A stretch of 64,000 nucleotides of DNA from Tieghemostelium lacteum. Its lineage: Eukaryota > Evosea > Eumycetozoa > Dictyosteliales > Raperosteliaceae. The notes under the pieces are model-generated. The model made no database searches. It was not told the origin of the DNA and was given only the letters and a program-made list of their open reading frames with translations. Both the position numbers and the translations under genes were made by a program. Within the stretch, counting starts at the first letter, position 1, and the number at the start of each line of letters is the position of its first letter. This document shows positions 61,147 to 64,000 of this stretch, piece by piece. Location: contig LODT01000022.1 in NCBI GenBank assembly GCA_001606155.1, positions 930,001-994,000 of the forward strand. The letters run 5' to 3'.

Positions 61147-64000
61147 TTATTCAATGTATTGTATATTGGTGCTATCATTACTATTATTATTATTATTGAT
61201 AGACATGTTAGACATTTTAATACTTTGTGAAGTTTTTATGGATTCTTTAATTTTTCCAAATCTAGATTTGTTTTTGATTACATAAATACTAGCTAGTACA
61301 ACTACAATTACACCAACTACAACTACTGTAGCAATTAATGGGGTTTTCCAGTTATTTTCAGGTTCTTGATTATCCGAGCAAGTTACATCTGGAGATACAG
61401 TCGCCAATGCAAAGTTAATTTGTGAATAGACATTAAAGTAATTAGCATTGGATTTAACTGTGAAATATTCAGTTTTCATTGAAGGATCAGTAACTGGTAT
61501 ATTGTATTCAGATGTTTCTCTCATTGTAATATCTTGTGTTGAAAATGCATAGGGAGGATCAGAATAATCCATTTCAATACTTTTGGTAAACTTTATGTTG
61601 TAGAGACTATCTACACCTTTAATTTGGTAGTATTGCTTAAGATCAGTTTGGATTGATGGTTCAGTGTAACAATCAGCATCTAAACTCTCATCTGAGGTAT
61701 TATTGTACTGGAGTTGGAAAACCAATTCATTTGGATCAGTGTAGTAAGAAACTTTATAAGTTGTAGAATAAGGATACAATTGGAAATATTGGCCACCAAA
61801 GAAATAGGAATTTGAATTAATAGTGAAATTAATTTCAATTCTGATTGGTGAGATACCAACACCTGTGTATACGTATTGTCTATCTGAGTATTTAGATGTT
61901 TCAGCGATCCAACCTTGAGGATCAAATAGTTGAAAGTTTGTATAGTATAGATAGCCAATTGGTTTAAATATAAATGTGCTGAAACCATTGGAAATAACTG
62001 TAGATACATCAGCCCCATATTCAGGTCTTGTTGGTGGAGGGACTATGGAAAGTGAACAATCATGGCTACCAAAATCAGGGAAACAATTGCAAATACCAAG
62101 ATTGGTATCACAAATACCTTCACCAGAACAATTGTTTGGACATTCCAAGTAGGTTGATAAAAAGAAAGTATTAAAATACATACTAAATCCATTGAAATGC
62201 AATTCGATAGGGAAACCAAATCCTTCAACTTGACCACTATTTTCATTTGTAGAGTCTTTATCAATAGTGACAAAACATGTAATTAAATTAGGATTTACAA
62301 CCTTTACATCGGTGCATGGTGTGAAGTATACAACGACTTCTGTCCCATTAGTTGCAAAGCTATAATGTGATACATCTACAAAATGGTTCCCTCTGATACT
62401 GATTTGATTACTCATAACTTGATTTGTGAGAGGATTGATATTTTTGTTATAGATAGGTGATGAAGATGTAATGACTGGGTAATCACTATACTTCATGGTA
62501 AAGTATTCTGATTTCTGTCCACCAACAATGACTCTGACATGAATGTTTTTACTCCAAGATATAGATACAGCAGGTGGAACTAGACATATAATGGTAGAGT
62601 TGGTAAAGTCACCAAATGTAATATTGGTACATTGTCTGTATGAATTTGTATATTGTTCAATTTGATCAACTGAAACAGAGATACCAGATACAAAATTACC
62701 AAATGATTGCCCTTTAATGGTAATATAATTACCAATGTATGAAACAACTGGTGGAGAAATTGATTCAACAACAGGTTGATTGTAGAATATTTCTAGAGTA
62801 TTTGAAGCTTCAATATTTCTTTTACTAATGAATGAGAGTTTTTTAGATCCATATCCTGGAGGTACTAGTAGGTGATATATGTTCGAAGAAATTGGAGATA
62901 GATTATAAGTAGCATTTACACCATCAATATACAGGGCACCTCCTTGAATTCCTGGTTCATTTATAAAAACATTTATATACCCTCCTGAAGTTGTTAAGTT
63001 TGGTCTAATACCAACCTTTGTTCCATCATAAGCATAGTCAGCATATTCACCAAAACTAGGAGTCAATCCACCAAACTCTACTATAAAATTACCAAATGCA
63101 TTGATATTTGAAACTACATTTTGAGCAGTATCTGGATAATAAATATATCTCTTGTAGGTATTATTAATGGTGAAATTGGAAACAGGATAATCAACATGAA
63201 TAATTTCATCTTTATTTGGCCCAGTTTCTATAACACAATCAGAACTTAGACATGGAAATATATCTAATTTTCAAAAATTAATATAAAATTCAAAAAAGGT
63301 AAATATATATCAGTTTAAACTTACTTTGCCAATATCCATATGGTGCAATTGCTGCTGAATATTTTGCAACATTTGATAATTGAAGAGTTCTAACACCTTG
63401 AGCATAACCTGATTGACCCATAGTTGAGAATCTCAATGCATTGTTATACACATTTGGGAACGATGTAAGCATTGTAATGAATTTATAAGAGTATGCTGTA
63501 TCATTATCAACTATTCATTGAGTATAAATTAGTATAATGTTAATATTAAATTCTGTCCAAATATACTTACTTATAGTTGTTTTAAAAGTTTTGGTAACTA
63601 AATTGTTCAAATTCAATTCAACTGGGAATATGGTATCCCCATTTGGAATTACAGCAATACAATTTATAACATTAGATTCATAATCATAGTTTGTACAAGG
63701 AGTTCCATTTGATCCAAATTTAACAGTGCCACCAGCAGTCTGGATTGTGTTCAATTTTATAAAGAATTGATTTGTGGACATTGATATCCAAATGAAATCT
63801 ATCAAAATATCTATATATAGAAAATTGGTGTTAAATTAAATTAAATGATTAAAATTTTAAGTATACTTACTTTGACATTGATAATATTGAGTAATGATAT
63901 TAGAACCGATTTTAATAGTAATTTCACTAACGGTATCTAAGTTAGGAGGGTTACTTCCAATTAGACATTTATATTTATTAACACCAATCTCAGAGAGTTC
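61147..64000 (-). CDS. ComC-like receptor: IPT/TIG, EGF-like, membrane anchor (5' end outside window)
   Basis: Partial: exons 63871..>64000, 63571..63810, 63325..63510 and 61147..63263 (introns 60, 60, 61), in phase. It holds several TIG-type beta modules (SISPPVVSYIGNYITIKGQS, ITSSSPIYNKNINPLT, QISIRGNHF), then an EGF-like repeat (CPNNCSGEGICDTNLGICNC), then a large beta-sandwich segment beginning PPPTRPEYGADVSTVISNGF. A membrane helix (TPLIATVVVVGVIVVVLASI) and a 50-residue tail ending in Asn/Ser repeats close the protein. TIG + EGF + this C-terminal sandwich + TM is the layout of dictyostelid ComC-type cell-surface proteins involved in cell-cell communication. The exact paralogue is unknown; signal peptide and first domains lie beyond 64000. 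Confidence 0.82.

Overview
The window is nuclear DNA of a social amoeba (Dictyostelia). Intergenic DNA and introns are extremely AT-rich. Introns are short (mostly 55-110 bases) and bounded by GTAAGT/GTATGT and TAG/AAG. Proteins carry long Asn, Gln, Ser/Thr and His runs, most genes end in TAA, and several families are dictyostelid hallmarks (Sib integrin-beta-like adhesion protein, ComC-like IPT/TIG-EGF protein, Ugt52-type sterol glucosyltransferase, NDR kinase, CudA-like regulator). Many highly expressed genes use C-ending codons, so a species other than D. discoideum is likely; I cannot name it. About 30 protein genes lie in 64 kb on both strands. I saw no tRNA, rRNA, CRISPR, retroelement or intact DNA transposon.

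Layout. 1-9.2 kb: 3' part of a Sib-like adhesion receptor, a small secreted protein, and a sterol glucosyltransferase with PH/GRAM and FYVE-like modules. 9.8-13.4 kb: pyrroline-5-carboxylate reductase with a poly-Gln tail, a mitochondrial RTN4IP1-type reductase, and a COX20 homologue. 14-26.9 kb: a double zinc-ribbon protein, a COQ8-type kinase, DMAP1/SWC4, an NDR kinase and a CudA-like regulator; the presumed regulators are flanked by long empty regions (2.7 and 3.7 kb). 30.6-41.1 kb: a PTS2-bearing acyl-CoA oxidase, a PX-PH-GRAM-myotubularin phosphatase, a secreted protein, a Gln-rich protein, ribosomal protein S3 and an RluA-type pseudouridine synthase. 41.2-53.5 kb: a KTP-repeat Nopp140-like protein, 2-oxoglutarate dehydrogenase E1, small and decayed genes, a CENP-H-like coiled-coil protein, the tRNA deaminase ADAT2, a mitochondrial CBS protein and a Lys-rich repeat protein. 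53.6-64 kb: a seven-exon STRIP (STRIPAK scaffold) homologue, a type I membrane protein, eIF2 gamma, and a ComC-like receptor cut by the window edge.

Many genes are split by introns, so simple ORFs miss their first exons. I rebuilt exon structures by hand; each joined reading frame closes in phase. Mitochondrial/energy functions (COX20, COQ8, RTN4IP1, OGDH, CBS protein), phosphoinositide/membrane functions (myotubularin, Ugt52) and signalling scaffolds (NDR, STRIP) are interspersed without operon-like clustering. NDR and STRIP belong to pathways that are linked in other eukaryotes (Hippo/STRIPAK), but they are 30 kb apart here.
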